Part shown: one piece after another, positions 16,689 to 25,057 of the stretch
Position numbering within the stretch: the first letter of the stretch is position 1
Layout: each line of letters starts with the position of its first letter
Assembly: GCF_000025885.1 (NCBI RefSeq)
Contig: NC_014011.1
Span: 1,860,001-1,924,000, forward strand
Direction: 5' to 3'
Origin: Aminobacterium colombiense DSM 12261
GTDB taxonomy: Bacteria > Synergistota > Synergistia > Synergistales > Aminobacteriaceae
Length of the DNA: 64,000 nt
The notes under the pieces: model-generated
The model's database searches: none
What the model saw: only the letters and a program-made list of their open reading frames with translations
Told to the model about the DNA's origin: nothing
Program-made: the position numbers and the translations under genes

Positions 16689-17486
16689 ATGAATGATGAA
16701 AACAAGTCGTTCCTATTTATATTTCAGAAGGATAGGGTTCTTGTAAAAAAGAACTCTTTCTTCTCTATACCGACCTTTTCTGAAGGCTGCGATTTCACCC
16801 TTCCCTTCATTCGTCAGGGAGATGTTGGCATCCCAAAAGGGAATGGACACCATTGGGCAGAAGTTCCAGAGGGCATACAGGCCCCTCAATCCATGGATTT
16901 TGTTCCCTTGAGGGGGCTTTATGAAGGAGTAGGAGAAGAGCTTTTTGCCGTGGCAGGGCAGGCTTTTCAAATAATGTACTGGTATCGGACAACTCGCTTC
17001 TGCAGTTGTTGCGGCGCCCCCTTGCAGAAACATAAGGTGGACCGTGCCATGGAATGTCCGGCCTGCAATTTTCTAATCTACCCGAGGATATCACCAGTTA
17101 TTGCGGTAGCAGTGGAAAAAGAGGGGAAGCTCCTCCTCGCCCGAAGCCCCCACTTTCCTCCCAGACGCTATAGCATTTTAGCTGGTTTTGTTGAACCCGG
17201 AGAGAAGCTTGAAGAAGCCGTTGCCCGTGAAGTTATGGAAGAAGTTGGTCTGGAGATAGAGCATATTCAATATTTTGGAAGCCAGCCCTGGGCCTTCCCC
17301 CACTCCCTCATGATGGGATTTACCGCTCAATGGAAATCTGGCGTCATTCATATTGATGGCAAGGAAATAGAGGATGCTGGCTGGTATACTCCCGAAACGC
17401 TGCCTTCCACGCCAACAAAAGCAAGTATTTCCGGTTGCCTTATCTTAAATTATTTAGAGAGATCAAAGGGTTTATCAAAACCTTGA
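16689..17486 (+). CDS. nudC: NADH/NAD+ pyrophosphatase NudC (Nudix)
   Basis: 265 residues: an N-terminal domain, a four-cysteine zinc ribbon (Cys 105, 108, 123, 126), a complete Nudix box from Gly 166 to Leu 188 (GFVEPGEKLEEA then REVMEEVGL) and the NudC signature SQPWAFP at about 198. NudC hydrolyses NAD(H) to NMN(H) and AMP and can remove NAD caps from RNA. It lies 34 bases after opgH in the same direction and may be the last gene of that operon. Its 3' end overlaps the convergent HD-GYP gene by 37 bp. Confidence 0.92.
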   Translation: MNDENKSFLFIFQKDRVLVKKNSFFSIPTFSEGCDFTLPFIRQGDVGIPKGNGHHWAEVPEGIQAPQSMDFVPLRGLYEGVGEELFAVAGQAFQIMYWYRTTRFCSCCGAPLQKHKVDRAMECPACNFLIYPRISPVIAVAVEKEGKLLLARSPHFPPRRYSILAGFVEPGEKLEEAVAREVMEEVGLEIEHIQYFGSQPWAFPHSLMMGFTAQWKSGVIHIDGKEIEDAGWYTPETLPSTPTKASISGCLILNYLERSKGLSKP

Positions 17487-18649
17487 ATGGGTAGGGAATC
17501 CTTGCGTTTTCCTATGTGATCAAGAGCGATATGAATAAATATATGAGGGTTTTCAGAAAGGTCAACGATAGCATGTTCCTCATATTTGTTTCCCTCTTCG
17601 TCTGTTTTAAGAAGCACTCTCGGTTTTGCGGCGTTCTTCTCTCCGGAAGTCAGCACCATTCCAACTCGATTATCTGACAGCTGAACCATGGTTCCCGGCG
17701 GGTACATGCCAACAGCGTCAAGAAAGGCCGCTACAATAGTTTTATCAAACTGAGACTCTGCTTCTTCAAGAATAATTGAAACGGCCTTGTGCAAAGGAAC
17801 TGACCCTTTATAAACACGAACTGTGGTAAGGGCGTCGAATACATCGGCGACAGCCGCAATTCTGGCGGCAAGGGGTATTTCTTCGGCCTTCAGCCCGTAA
17901 GGATACCCTGTACCATCCATTCTCTCATGATGAGACTCGATAACAGCAAGAATATTCTCGTTCTTTATGTCAAGCTGCCGGGCTATTTGGGCACCATAGA
18001 CCGGATGTTTTTTTACTTCCTTGAACTCTTTTTCAGACAAACGGCCAGGTTTGTTCAAAATAGAAAGAGGCAATCTGGCCTTGCCAAGATCATGAAGAAG
18101 GCCTCCCGTTGTCACCGCCTTAACCAGTTCTCTGTTTTCAGGGAAAAGGCGGTAGGCTAGAAACCCGCCAAGAAGTGCTACATTAAAAGAATGGACAAAG
18201 GTATAATGGTCCTGTTCCCTCACGTTGCCAAGGGAAAGAAGAATGCGTGGATTGCGAATAATACACTGAGCTAAGAGCTTTCCTACCCGCAAAAGAGGAA
18301 CAAAATACATTTTGGAAGATTCGCCGGCGGCAATGGCAGTAAAAATCTGTTCAACTTCACGAACAGTGTGAAGGGCTAACACTGAATCTGTTGGATCTGA
18401 AGGAATCCGGAGGCTTTCGAGAACCTCAAGCACTTCTCCAAGGGCAAAATCCACGCTTTCTTTTACGGTCACATAAGAAATGCCTTGATACTCAAGAGTC
18501 GCAGCAAAGGAAAAACGGGAATCGCCCATTTTTGAAAGATTCTTCCCTTTAGGAACTAATAAAGCTCCCCTGGGGGAAAGTACATCTTCAACTATTACAC
18601 CAGAACAGCAAGGAATATCCCATACCGGGATACGTTGTGCTACGATCAT
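17450..18649 (-). CDS. HD-GYP domain protein (predicted c-di-GMP phosphodiesterase)
   Basis: A 399-residue cytoplasmic protein. The HD-GYP domain covers about residues 150-330, with LLHDLGKARLP (HD pair) and ESHHERMDGTGYPYG (HH...GYP) intact, so hydrolysis of c-di-GMP to pGpG/GMP is likely. The N-terminal 120 residues resemble the DUF3391-like lead domain seen in such proteins. The C-terminal 70 residues contain PPGTMVQLSDNRVGMVL, the usual tail. The ATG at 18649 has GGAGGA upstream. With the cyclase at 9.1-10.7 kb and a second HD-GYP at 37.4-40.0 kb, the window holds both synthesis and breakdown of the second messenger. Confidence 0.9.
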   Translation of the reverse strand: MIVAQRIPVWDIPCCSGVIVEDVLSPRGALLVPKGKNLSKMGDSRFSFAATLEYQGISYVTVKESVDFALGEVLEVLESLRIPSDPTDSVLALHTVREVEQIFTAIAAGESSKMYFVPLLRVGKLLAQCIIRNPRILLSLGNVREQDHYTFVHSFNVALLGGFLAYRLFPENRELVKAVTTGGLLHDLGKARLPLSILNKPGRLSEKEFKEVKKHPVYGAQIARQLDIKNENILAVIESHHERMDGTGYPYGLKAEEIPLAARIAAVADVFDALTTVRVYKGSVPLHKAVSIILEEAESQFDKTIVAAFLDAVGMYPPGTMVQLSDNRVGMVLTSGEKNAAKPRVLLKTDEEGNKYEEHAIVDLSENPHIFIHIALDHIGKRKDSLPIQGFDKPFDLSK

Positions 18650-18844
18650 TTCCCATCCTCCGCTTTGAATATTGCGTCATGTCGCCATGTATTTAAAGTA
18701 TATTAAGTTATTTTTTGGTTATTTTTATTTCACCTGGTTTTTATTTTACACTTTTTTATTTTTTATGCCACTACTTTATCTTAGTACAGTAATTTTTATA
18801 TGATAAGATTCCTATACCGGCATAAACTATTTGGAGGTGATCAT

Positions 18845-19360
18845 ATGGAGAGAACGGGAATTGTTACTATGAAGGGGAAACCTCTCACTCTGATTGGGGA
18901 AAGCCTTTCTGTAGGCGATAAGGCTCCGGATTTTGCCGTCTTGGACCAAACCTTGGCTACTAAGACACTAAAAGACTTTGAGGGGCGAATCAAAGTAATT
19001 TCTGTAACACCATCACTTGACACCCCTGTTTGCGACCTGCAGATCCACTGGTTCAATGAAGATGCGGCCAACCAGCCTGATGATGTAGCCGTTTTAAACA
19101 TCTCCATGGACCTTCCCTTTGCCATAAAACGGTTTTGCTCGACGAAGGGAATTGAGAGGGCCGTAGCCCTTTCTGACCACAGAGATGCATCCTTTGGCAT
19201 GAACTGGGGGGTTTTAATCAAAGAACTTCGTCTTCTTGCCCGGGCCGTTTTCATTGCGGATAAAGATGACGTGATTCGGTATATTGAAATAGTTCCCGAA
19301 GCGACCCACGAGCCAGACTATGAAAAGGCCCTCCAGGCCCTCGTAAAAATAATACGATAG
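18845..19360 (+). CDS. tpx: Thiol peroxidase Tpx
   Basis: 171 residues of the atypical 2-Cys peroxiredoxin (Tpx) type. The peroxidatic cysteine sits in SLDTPVCD at about residue 62, the resolving cysteine in RFCSTKGIE at about 97, and the C-terminal half keeps GVLIKELRLLARAVF. It reduces alkyl hydroperoxides and H2O2 with thioredoxin and is a common oxidative-stress defence in anaerobes. I choose ATG 18845 because of the strong GGAGGTGATC in front; an in-frame start 45 bases earlier has no such site. A very AT-rich 195-bp leader precedes it, and a strong terminator follows. Confidence 0.93.
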   Translation: MERTGIVTMKGKPLTLIGESLSVGDKAPDFAVLDQTLATKTLKDFEGRIKVISVTPSLDTPVCDLQIHWFNEDAANQPDDVAVLNISMDLPFAIKRFCSTKGIERAVALSDHRDASFGMNWGVLIKELRLLARAVFIADKDDVIRYIEIVPEATHEPDYEKALQALVKIIR

Positions 19361-19394
19361 ATCTGTGTTTCTTTCTCACCACGCCGCATACTCA

Positions 19395-19428
19395 AACCGA
19401 GGGAAGGTCCTTCCCTCGGTTTTCTTTT
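19395..19428 (+). terminator. Terminator between tpx and the convergent SSB-like gene
   Basis: A perfect 13-bp inverted repeat (AACCGAGGGAAGG with CCTTCCCTCGGTT) with a T-rich run after the right arm on the plus strand. It may also serve the convergent gene. Confidence 0.85.
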
Positions 19429-19436
19429 GCATGCAC

Positions 19437-19736
19437 CTAGCAAATTGTTATTTTTTCGATCTTCTCCACTTGAACATACATCTCGCCACTTCCGGCAGAA
19501 GAGCGTATCTTTCCCTCGATGCGAACTGGCGTTCCTTCTTCTTTGTCTCGCAACCATTCCTTAATATCGGAATCGAAGGCCCGCATTAGAAGAAAATCGT
19601 GGCGAATGCTCCCGTCTTCCCATGGCGTGTCCTGCCTCACCGAAAAAGCTACATACTTTCCCATACGGCTGATTTGTTCTTGTACACCCTCAATAAAATG
19701 TAGTCTTCCCGAAATCTTAACAGTATTTTCAATCAT
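19437..19736 (-). CDS. SSB-like OB-fold protein, paralogue A
   Basis: A 99-residue protein starting at ATG 19736 (AAGG upstream); the in-frame extension farther up is not conserved in the neighbour and is left out. Patterns such as GKYVAFSVRQDTPWEDG and GTPVRIEGKIRSS read as strands of an OB fold like those of single-strand DNA binding or PriB proteins. About 60 percent of positions match the next gene upstream, so the two are tandem duplicates. There is no acidic SSB tail of the DDDIPF type. Its function is not established; nucleic-acid binding is an inference from the fold-like pattern. Confidence 0.65.
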   Translation of the reverse strand: MIENTVKISGRLHFIEGVQEQISRMGKYVAFSVRQDTPWEDGSIRHDFLLMRAFDSDIKEWLRDKEEGTPVRIEGKIRSSAGSGEMYVQVEKIEKITIC

Positions 19737-19824
19737 TTTGCCTTTTCCAACCCCTTTACTGGCTTCGTATGGAGAACACATATACCACGAACAGAACTTT
19801 TTCGCCAATAGGAGACAAGCCACG

Positions 19825-19853
19825 AAAAAAGGGAGGCACCGTTCCCCTCCCTT
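19825..19853 (-). terminator. Terminator between the two SSB-like genes
   Basis: On the minus strand AAGGGAGG and CCTCCCTT form an 8-bp stem followed by six T residues. The stem starts inside the stop codon of paralogue B, so the two paralogues may be expressed separately. Confidence 0.75.
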
Positions 19854-20145
19854 ATGCTTCTTCTATTTTCCGAACAAGGACATACATTTCACCGCTGCCA
19901 AGTGACGAACGAACATCACCTTCCACCCTTACAGGCGTGCCCTCCTTCCGGCCCAATATCCACAATCGCAGTTCAGGATCATACGCCCGCATAAGCAGAA
20001 AATCGCGCCGGGTGCTCCCATCCTCCCAAGGGGTCTCCTGTTTTACCGAGAAGGTCACATACTCACCCAACCTACTTTGAAGAACCCTGTTCCCCTGGAC
20101 GTGATGCAGAGTCCCGGCCACCGTAACGATGTTCTCCGTCAGCAT
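19852..20145 (-). CDS. SSB-like OB-fold protein, paralogue B
   Basis: A 97-residue protein beginning MLTENIVTVAG at ATG 20145, with AAGGAG 10 bases upstream (GTG 20151 is an alternative). It shares the strand pattern of its neighbour: GEYVTFSVKQETPWEDG, RRDFLLMRAYD, GTPVRVEGDVRSS. Conservation is highest in these blocks and lowest at both ends, as expected for a conserved OB core with diverging surfaces. There is no recognisable catalytic motif. Single-strand nucleic-acid binding is the best guess. Being one of two copies separated by a terminator suggests different expression conditions. Confidence 0.65.
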   Translation of the reverse strand: MLTENIVTVAGTLHHVQGNRVLQSRLGEYVTFSVKQETPWEDGSTRRDFLLMRAYDPELRLWILGRKEGTPVRVEGDVRSSLGSGEMYVLVRKIEEA

Positions 20146-20283
20146 ATGCACATCACTCCTTGTGGCTGGATTTGAGGAAGTCATATTCCTCTTTTTACCT
20201 TATGTCTTTACTTTACAATGGAAAATGTTTTGACTCAAGCCCCGGAAATATTCACCTCTGGCTGTAGGGTCTTCTTGTAAAGA

Positions 20284-20325
20284 AAAAACCCCAAGGGAAC
20301 GACGTTTTCACCGGGGGCTTTATTT
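20284..20325 (-). terminator. Weak terminator after the FKBP gene
   Basis: On the minus strand a GCCCC/GGGGT imperfect stem is followed by six T residues, directly after the stop codon of the isomerase gene. Mismatches in the upper stem lower confidence. Confidence 0.4.
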
Positions 20326-20326
20326 T

Positions 20327-20758
20327 TTACATTTCAATATCAACAACTGTTATTTCAAAGGTCAGCGCCTTCCCCGCCAGGGGGTGGTTGGCATCGAGAA
20401 CCATTCCTTTCTCTGTTACGTCTACCACTAGGGCGTTGAACACATGGCCGTCTGGCGTCTGGACCTGCAGTACTTCTCCTGCTTTGGGATTCAAATCTTC
20501 TGGTATGTGTTCCGGAGGAACTTCCGCTGTTAAATTGGGGTCATACTCGCCATAGGCCTTGGCTGCCGGGATGGTAACCGTCTTCGTTTCTCCTGCGGAC
20601 ATTCCCAACACTGCCTTGTCAAACCCCTCCACCACCTGGCCAGACCCCACAGTGAACTTCAAAGGATCCCGCCCTTCGGATGTGTCGAACACTGTGCCAT
20701 CATCTAAGGTGCCCTTATAGTGCACCGCTGCTATATTTCCATTTTCTATTTGAACCAT
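20327..20758 (-). CDS. FKBP-type peptidyl-prolyl isomerase (SlyD/SlpA class)
   Basis: 143 residues with the bacterial two-domain FKBP layout. The first part (VHYKGTLDDGTVFDTS, GQVVEGFDKAVLGM) is the prolyl isomerase strand-helix unit, an insert-in-flap chaperone domain lies at about 70-120, and the last strand (GKALTFEITVVDIEM) closes the FKBP fold. It has no His-rich metal-binding tail, unlike E. coli SlyD, so SlpA-like is the better comparison. It helps folding by cis-trans isomerisation of Xaa-Pro bonds in the cytoplasm. AGGAGG precedes the ATG. Confidence 0.92.
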   Translation of the reverse strand: MVQIENGNIAAVHYKGTLDDGTVFDTSEGRDPLKFTVGSGQVVEGFDKAVLGMSAGETKTVTIPAAKAYGEYDPNLTAEVPPEHIPEDLNPKAGEVLQVQTPDGHVFNALVVDVTEKGMVLDANHPLAGKALTFEITVVDIEM

Positions 20759-20892
20759 GAGGTCCTCCTCTCGGCTACCCTTTCCTTAAAGGCGCTTTTT
20801 TATTCTACATGGACAGGAAGACCCCGTCAAAAGAATAATATTTGCTAAAAATGATATAGTGGATGGGACGAAAAGGGTCAGGAGGGATCATA

Positions 20893-21570
20893 ATGGATTA
20901 CTGTTCTGTTGCAAGCCTTATTGATAACACATTGTTAAAACAAACAGCGTCTTTTAATGAGATTCTGGCTTTTGTTAAAAAGAGCCTGCCTTACAATTTC
21001 AGGACACTTGTCATTCCGCCATTCGCCCTTGAAGAATCTCTTCGCTATTCTTGTTCGGAAAATATCTCATGCCGCTTTTCCGCTGTAGTGGGCTTTCCCC
21101 TGGGGTACATCTCCACAGCCCTAAAGTGTCATGAGATTGAAACATATAAAAGCTTCGGCCCCGCCCTTTCCGACATTGATGCTGTTATCAACATCAACTA
21201 CATAAAGTCTGGAGACTGGCACGCAATTGATAAAGAAATGCAAGAGCTTTGCAAGGCTGCGGAGGGAAAAACGCTTAAACTTATTATTGAGACACCTCTT
21301 CTTACCCATGGAGAAATCACCCATGTATGCAAAATAGCTTTAAATCATGAGAATATCCATTTCATAAAGACTGGAACCGGTTTTTCAGGAAAAGATACGT
21401 CTATAGAGGAAGTGCGAACAGCAGCGAAAGCCCTTCATGGTCAAAAGGGAATTAAAGTTTCTGGCGGCGTTCGAAGTCTGGAGCACATCCAGGCCTTTCT
21501 CGACGCAGGAGCCGCCATCTTTGGATCAAGCGCAGGCATTACTCTTGTTGAAGAGGCCCGAAACAAGTAG
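20893..21570 (+). CDS. deoC: Deoxyribose-phosphate aldolase DeoC
   Basis: 225 residues with the DeoC barrel motifs: an Asp in DIDAVININY at about 97, the Schiff-base lysine in FIKTGTGFS at about 159 and the second lysine in IKVSGGVRS at about 188. It cleaves 2-deoxyribose 5-phosphate to acetaldehyde and glyceraldehyde 3-phosphate during deoxynucleoside breakdown. ATG 20893 has CAGGAGG upstream. The family usually has KTSTGF where this protein has KTGTGF, a mild change. It stands alone, convergent with the ureide operon; no other deo genes are nearby. Confidence 0.9.
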   Translation: MDYCSVASLIDNTLLKQTASFNEILAFVKKSLPYNFRTLVIPPFALEESLRYSCSENISCRFSAVVGFPLGYISTALKCHEIETYKSFGPALSDIDAVININYIKSGDWHAIDKEMQELCKAAEGKTLKLIIETPLLTHGEITHVCKIALNHENIHFIKTGTGFSGKDTSIEEVRTAAKALHGQKGIKVSGGVRSLEHIQAFLDAGAAIFGSSAGITLVEEARNK

Positions 21571-21587
21571 TTTCAAGCCTCTTCAAC
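21547..21587. terminator. Large stem-loop between convergent deoC and the M20 gene
   Basis: GTTGAAGAGGC and GCCTCTTCAAC pair perfectly (11 bp), and an inner GAAAC/GTTTC stem closes on a 5-base loop. The deoC stop codon lies inside the structure. There is no T tract on either side, so termination may need Rho or the hairpin may simply protect 3' ends. Confidence 0.5.
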
Positions 21588-21605
21588 GCTAAGGACCGGA
21601 TTATA

Positions 21606-22817
21606 TCAGTCTTTGCCATCAAGCTCCAAAAGAGTTTCAAGAAGGGTGTTTGCTCCGCAAATTATATCTTTTGGAGCAGTGGCTTCCTCTTTAGAGTGAC
21701 TGACCCCTTCAATGCTTGGAACGAAGATCATGCCTGTGGGCACAAAATGAGCCATGGGACTGGCATCATGAGATGCCCCACTGGGTATCAGCTGATGAGA
21801 AAACCCGCGCTTCTGAGCAGCTATCTCTATGGCTGAAATAAGGTTCCTGTCAAGTTCTACAGCTGGTTTCTCTACCATAAGCTCCATGGATCCCCGGCAA
21901 GAAGGCATTTCCTCAAGAAAAGATCTGAAGGTTTTGGCTACCTTATCTACAACTTCATCCCGCAAGGAACGGAGTTCTAGTATGAAAGACGCTTTTTCCG
22001 GGACAATGGGCGCCCCGCCGGGAAATAGAGAGAAGACTCCCACGTTACAGACAAAATCATTCTTTTCCCGCAGCCGTTGCTCTACCCACGTAAACCATCT
22101 TGCCAAAAGAAGAGAGGCAGATCTCATGGCGTCACGCCTTTCTTCCATTGGTGTGGTTCCTGCATGATTGGCCTGGCCGCAAATATCGATCTTATAGCGA
22201 GTAATACCCACGATACCTGTGGGAATTCCAATGGCAATGTTTCGCCGCCAAAGGATTGGTCCCTGTTCTATATGGAGCTCCAGATAGGCCAGATAATCTT
22301 CTTTTTTACCCCGGCTCTTTTCTATCACCTCGTGAGATAAACCGAAAGAAGATAAAATATCATTGGGTACATCCCTGGACACGAGCCCTGTAAAGGCCCT
22401 GCTTCCAAAAGTTCCGCCAAGGGGGCCGCCCTCTTCGGCCGTAAATGCCACGACTTCGAGGGGATGACGAAGAGGCCCGCGCTCTTCTCGAATCCTCCGC
22501 GAAACTTCTATTCCGGCCAAGATTCCCAAGGCACCATCGTATTTCCCCCCGCCAGGAACAGCATCGAGATGAGATCCGACGAGAAAGCTCTTCGCGCCTT
22601 TCTCTTTTCCATCGTATCGGCCAAAGAGATTGCCTACCCCATCAATTCTGGTCTCCATCCCCGCATCGTTCATAAGGGTGTGGAGGTACTCCCTCGCTTC
22701 ATTATATGAGGCAGAATAGGCTGGTCGATCCATACCTTTTCCAGGAACCCATCCTATTTCACCAAGTTTTTCAAATTCTTTTAAGAAGCGCCCTTCCTGG
22801 ACGGTTAGCAACCACAC
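21606..22817 (-). CDS. M20 amidohydrolase: N-carbamoyl amino acid or allantoate hydrolase
   Basis: 403 residues of the AllC/HyuC/ureidopropionase branch of M20 metallopeptidases. Metal-site motifs are GSHLDAVPGGGKYDG near residue 80, TAEEGGPLGGTFGSRA near 130 and ELHIEQGP near 195. The dimerisation lid follows (ICGQANHAGTTPMEERRDA near 225) and the C-terminal histidine is in SGASHDAS near 375. The family removes a carbamoyl group from N-carbamoyl amino acids or allantoate, giving NH3 and CO2. The start is probably GTG 22817, overlapping the previous gene by 13 bp (TTG 22811 is an alternative). It is the last gene of the ureide operon and fits the step after a cyclic amidohydrolase. Confidence 0.85.
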   Translation of the reverse strand: MWLLTVQEGRFLKEFEKLGEIGWVPGKGMDRPAYSASYNEAREYLHTLMNDAGMETRIDGVGNLFGRYDGKEKGAKSFLVGSHLDAVPGGGKYDGALGILAGIEVSRRIREERGPLRHPLEVVAFTAEEGGPLGGTFGSRAFTGLVSRDVPNDILSSFGLSHEVIEKSRGKKEDYLAYLELHIEQGPILWRRNIAIGIPTGIVGITRYKIDICGQANHAGTTPMEERRDAMRSASLLLARWFTWVEQRLREKNDFVCNVGVFSLFPGGAPIVPEKASFILELRSLRDEVVDKVAKTFRSFLEEMPSCRGSMELMVEKPAVELDRNLISAIEIAAQKRGFSHQLIPSGASHDASPMAHFVPTGMIFVPSIEGVSHSKEEATAPKDIICGANTLLETLLELDGKD

Positions 22818-23728
22818 TCTCCCCCTTCGACACGGGAGAAAAGGGCTAATGCTTCGTCATATATCCTCCGAATTTCATTTTTCACTTCTTCTGTGGCGGG
22901 AAGAATTGGCAAACGTGGATTTCCTCCCCAGTATCCGGCCATTTCCATAGCGGACTTCATGCCTCCGATGCCAAAACGGGCCGTGACAGCAGCATTGAGC
23001 TCAAGGAGCCCAAGCTGAAGTTCCCGGGCCTTATCAATCTCCCCTTTGTTCCAGGCATTGTAAATGGCAACGCAATATTCCGGAACAACGTTAGCCACCG
23101 CGAGGGTTCCCCCAACACCGCCAAGCATTAGAGTAGGAAGAAGAAAGCTTCCCGACCCGGCAAAAACAGAGAAGTTCTTATTTCTTGTCTTTGCGATAAC
23201 TTCTGATATCTGCACGATATTTCCGGAACTGTCTTTAATCCCCACAATATTCGGGTGATCGGAAAGGGCGATTGACAGGGAAGAAGGAATATTTACCCCT
23301 GCGTTTCCGGGCATGTTGTAAAGCATAATGGGCATGGGGGAGGCATCAGCCACAGCAACGAAGAACTTTTCAAGAGTCTGTGGGTTCATGTCTCTTTTAA
23401 AGAAATTCGGCGTGATGACAAGAGCGGCATCCGCACCGGCCCCGGCGCACCGTTTCGTCAGTTCTATGGTATCGCGGAGAGACTCGCATCCCGTTCCAGC
23501 AATAATTTTCATTGAGGAAGAAACCGCTTTCCTCGCAGTTTCGACCAACGTCACCTTTTCTTTCATATTTAACATGACAAACTCGCCATTGCTCCCGAGA
23601 ATAACCAGTCCGGCGAGGCCAGTTTGGCTAAATTTCCGGGCGTTCTCTTCATATTTCTGAAGATCAAGGTTCCCATCACCATCAAAGGTGGTTCCCACTG
23701 GGGCAAAAATTCCTCGAATGTCTGACAT
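22805..23728 (-). CDS. DapA/N-acetylneuraminate lyase family aldolase
   Basis: A 307-residue class I aldolase of the DapA/NanA superfamily. It shows GSNGEFVML (the GTTGE-like pyruvate carboxylate site), the catalytic tyrosine in LYNMPGNAG at about 137, the Schiff-base lysine in GIKDSSG at about 164, and GGVGGTLAVANV later. Such enzymes add to or remove pyruvate (or a 2-oxo acid) from an aldehyde. Its place between TRAP permease and M20 genes suggests it handles a product of the ureide pathway rather than lysine synthesis. The C-terminus ends unusually in GGECGC. AAGGAGG precedes the ATG. The substrate is unknown. Confidence 0.85.
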   Translation of the reverse strand: MSDIRGIFAPVGTTFDGDGNLDLQKYEENARKFSQTGLAGLVILGSNGEFVMLNMKEKVTLVETARKAVSSSMKIIAGTGCESLRDTIELTKRCAGAGADAALVITPNFFKRDMNPQTLEKFFVAVADASPMPIMLYNMPGNAGVNIPSSLSIALSDHPNIVGIKDSSGNIVQISEVIAKTRNKNFSVFAGSGSFLLPTLMLGGVGGTLAVANVVPEYCVAIYNAWNKGEIDKARELQLGLLELNAAVTARFGIGGMKSAMEMAGYWGGNPRLPILPATEEVKNEIRRIYDEALALFSRVEGGECGC

Positions 23729-23758
23729 AATATCGCTTTCCTCCTTATAAGATTTTAG

Positions 23759-25045
23759 TTATTTAAATATCCAGAGAGGCCAAAGAGAAATAGCCGGAAC
23801 ATAGGTAATGATCAACACCGCTACGAAATTCGCAATAATGAAAGGCATGGCTCCCTTCAAGATGTTTTCGAAAGGTGTTTTCACAATGTTTGCGGCAACA
23901 AAGAGGTCTACACCCATGGGAGGTGTCACCATTCCTAAAGCCAGGTTCGCCGTTACGAAAATCCCAAAATGGATGGGATCGATACCAATCTGATTGACAA
24001 TGGGAAGCAAAAGAGGGACAAAAATAAGAATATTTGAAAGAGTATCAATAAACATGCCTCCCAGCAAGAAAAGGATGTTAAAAAGAATCATGATAATAAA
24101 CTTATTGGTGGTAACTGAAAAGATCATATTGGCAATCATACCTGGCAGATCTTTCATATAAAGGAATTTTGAGAAGGCACCGGCAGCACCCATAAGAATA
24201 ATGCACGAAGCTGTGATAACCGCCGCTTCGATCATTGCATTGCAAAGACCTTTAAGGGAAAGTCCACCAGTAACGCCTCCGAGAATTATAGCATAGACAA
24301 CGGCCACTACCCCTGCTTCGGTGGGAGTAAACACACCGGAATAAATGCCGCCAAGAATAATGATTGGCATGAGAAGGGCATATTTTGCATCCCATATTTT
24401 GCCCATGACCCATCCAAAACCTCCATCACGCGGCTCCCCGACATAGTTGCGTTTTTTTGAAATGGTCACGGCCACGATGATAAGCACAATGCCTACCAGA
24501 ATGCCAGGAAAGACTCCCGCGATGAACATGTCCGTAACCGATACTCCGCTTACTACTCCATAAACAATCATGGGTATGCTTGGGGGGATAAGAACGCCTA
24601 TGCCGCCGGCTGCGGCAAGAAGGCCGCCGGAAAACCCTTTATCATATCCGCGGGCGTTCATTGCCGGAATCATAATAGCTCCGATAGCCGCCACAGTTGC
24701 CGGCCCTGAACCCGAAACGGCCGCAAAGAACATGCAGGCGACCACTGCTGAGATCGCAAGGCCGCCCGGGTAGTCCCCCGAAATGGCTTCTGCAAGATCA
24801 GTTAATTTTCGTGATATGCCTCCATTGGACATGAGGGTCCCCGCAAGAATAAAGAAAGGAAGGGCAAGAAGAGTGAAAGAATCTGCCGTTGTTATCATCC
24901 GCTGCCCTACCAAAAGCATGACTCTGTCTATACCGCCAACGAGCCACGGAGTGAAGACGAGACAGCTTCCTCCTATAGCAACAGCTACAGGTACGCCAAG
25001 GAACAACAGTAGAAACATTGTGCCGAACACATAGAAAAGAAGCAT
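23759..25045 (-). CDS. dctM: TRAP transporter large permease DctM
   Basis: A 428-residue protein with about 12 hydrophobic segments and the DctM/YgiK family pattern, for example SGSGPATVAAIGAIMIPAM, GGIGVLIPPSIPMIVYG and GMVTPPMGVDLFVA. It is the ion-coupled membrane channel of a tripartite ATP-independent periplasmic transporter, driven by Na+ or H+. It lies 12 bases after dctQ and is followed by the DapA-like gene, so all are one transcription unit. Together with DctP and DctQ it should import the acid that the flanking amidohydrolases consume. Confidence 0.92.
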   Translation of the reverse strand: MLLFYVFGTMFLLLFLGVPVAVAIGGSCLVFTPWLVGGIDRVMLLVGQRMITTADSFTLLALPFFILAGTLMSNGGISRKLTDLAEAISGDYPGGLAISAVVACMFFAAVSGSGPATVAAIGAIMIPAMNARGYDKGFSGGLLAAAGGIGVLIPPSIPMIVYGVVSGVSVTDMFIAGVFPGILVGIVLIIVAVTISKKRNYVGEPRDGGFGWVMGKIWDAKYALLMPIIILGGIYSGVFTPTEAGVVAVVYAIILGGVTGGLSLKGLCNAMIEAAVITASCIILMGAAGAFSKFLYMKDLPGMIANMIFSVTTNKFIIMILFNILFLLGGMFIDTLSNILIFVPLLLPIVNQIGIDPIHFGIFVTANLALGMVTPPMGVDLFVAANIVKTPFENILKGAMPFIIANFVAVLIITYVPAISLWPLWIFK

Positions 25046-25057
25046 TATGGCCCCTCC

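Noticed and set aside
21547-21587. Hairpin at deoC end as a mobile-element end or attachment site
   Set aside because: No repeat copy elsewhere in the window and no transposase or integrase; simple inverted repeat between convergent genes.
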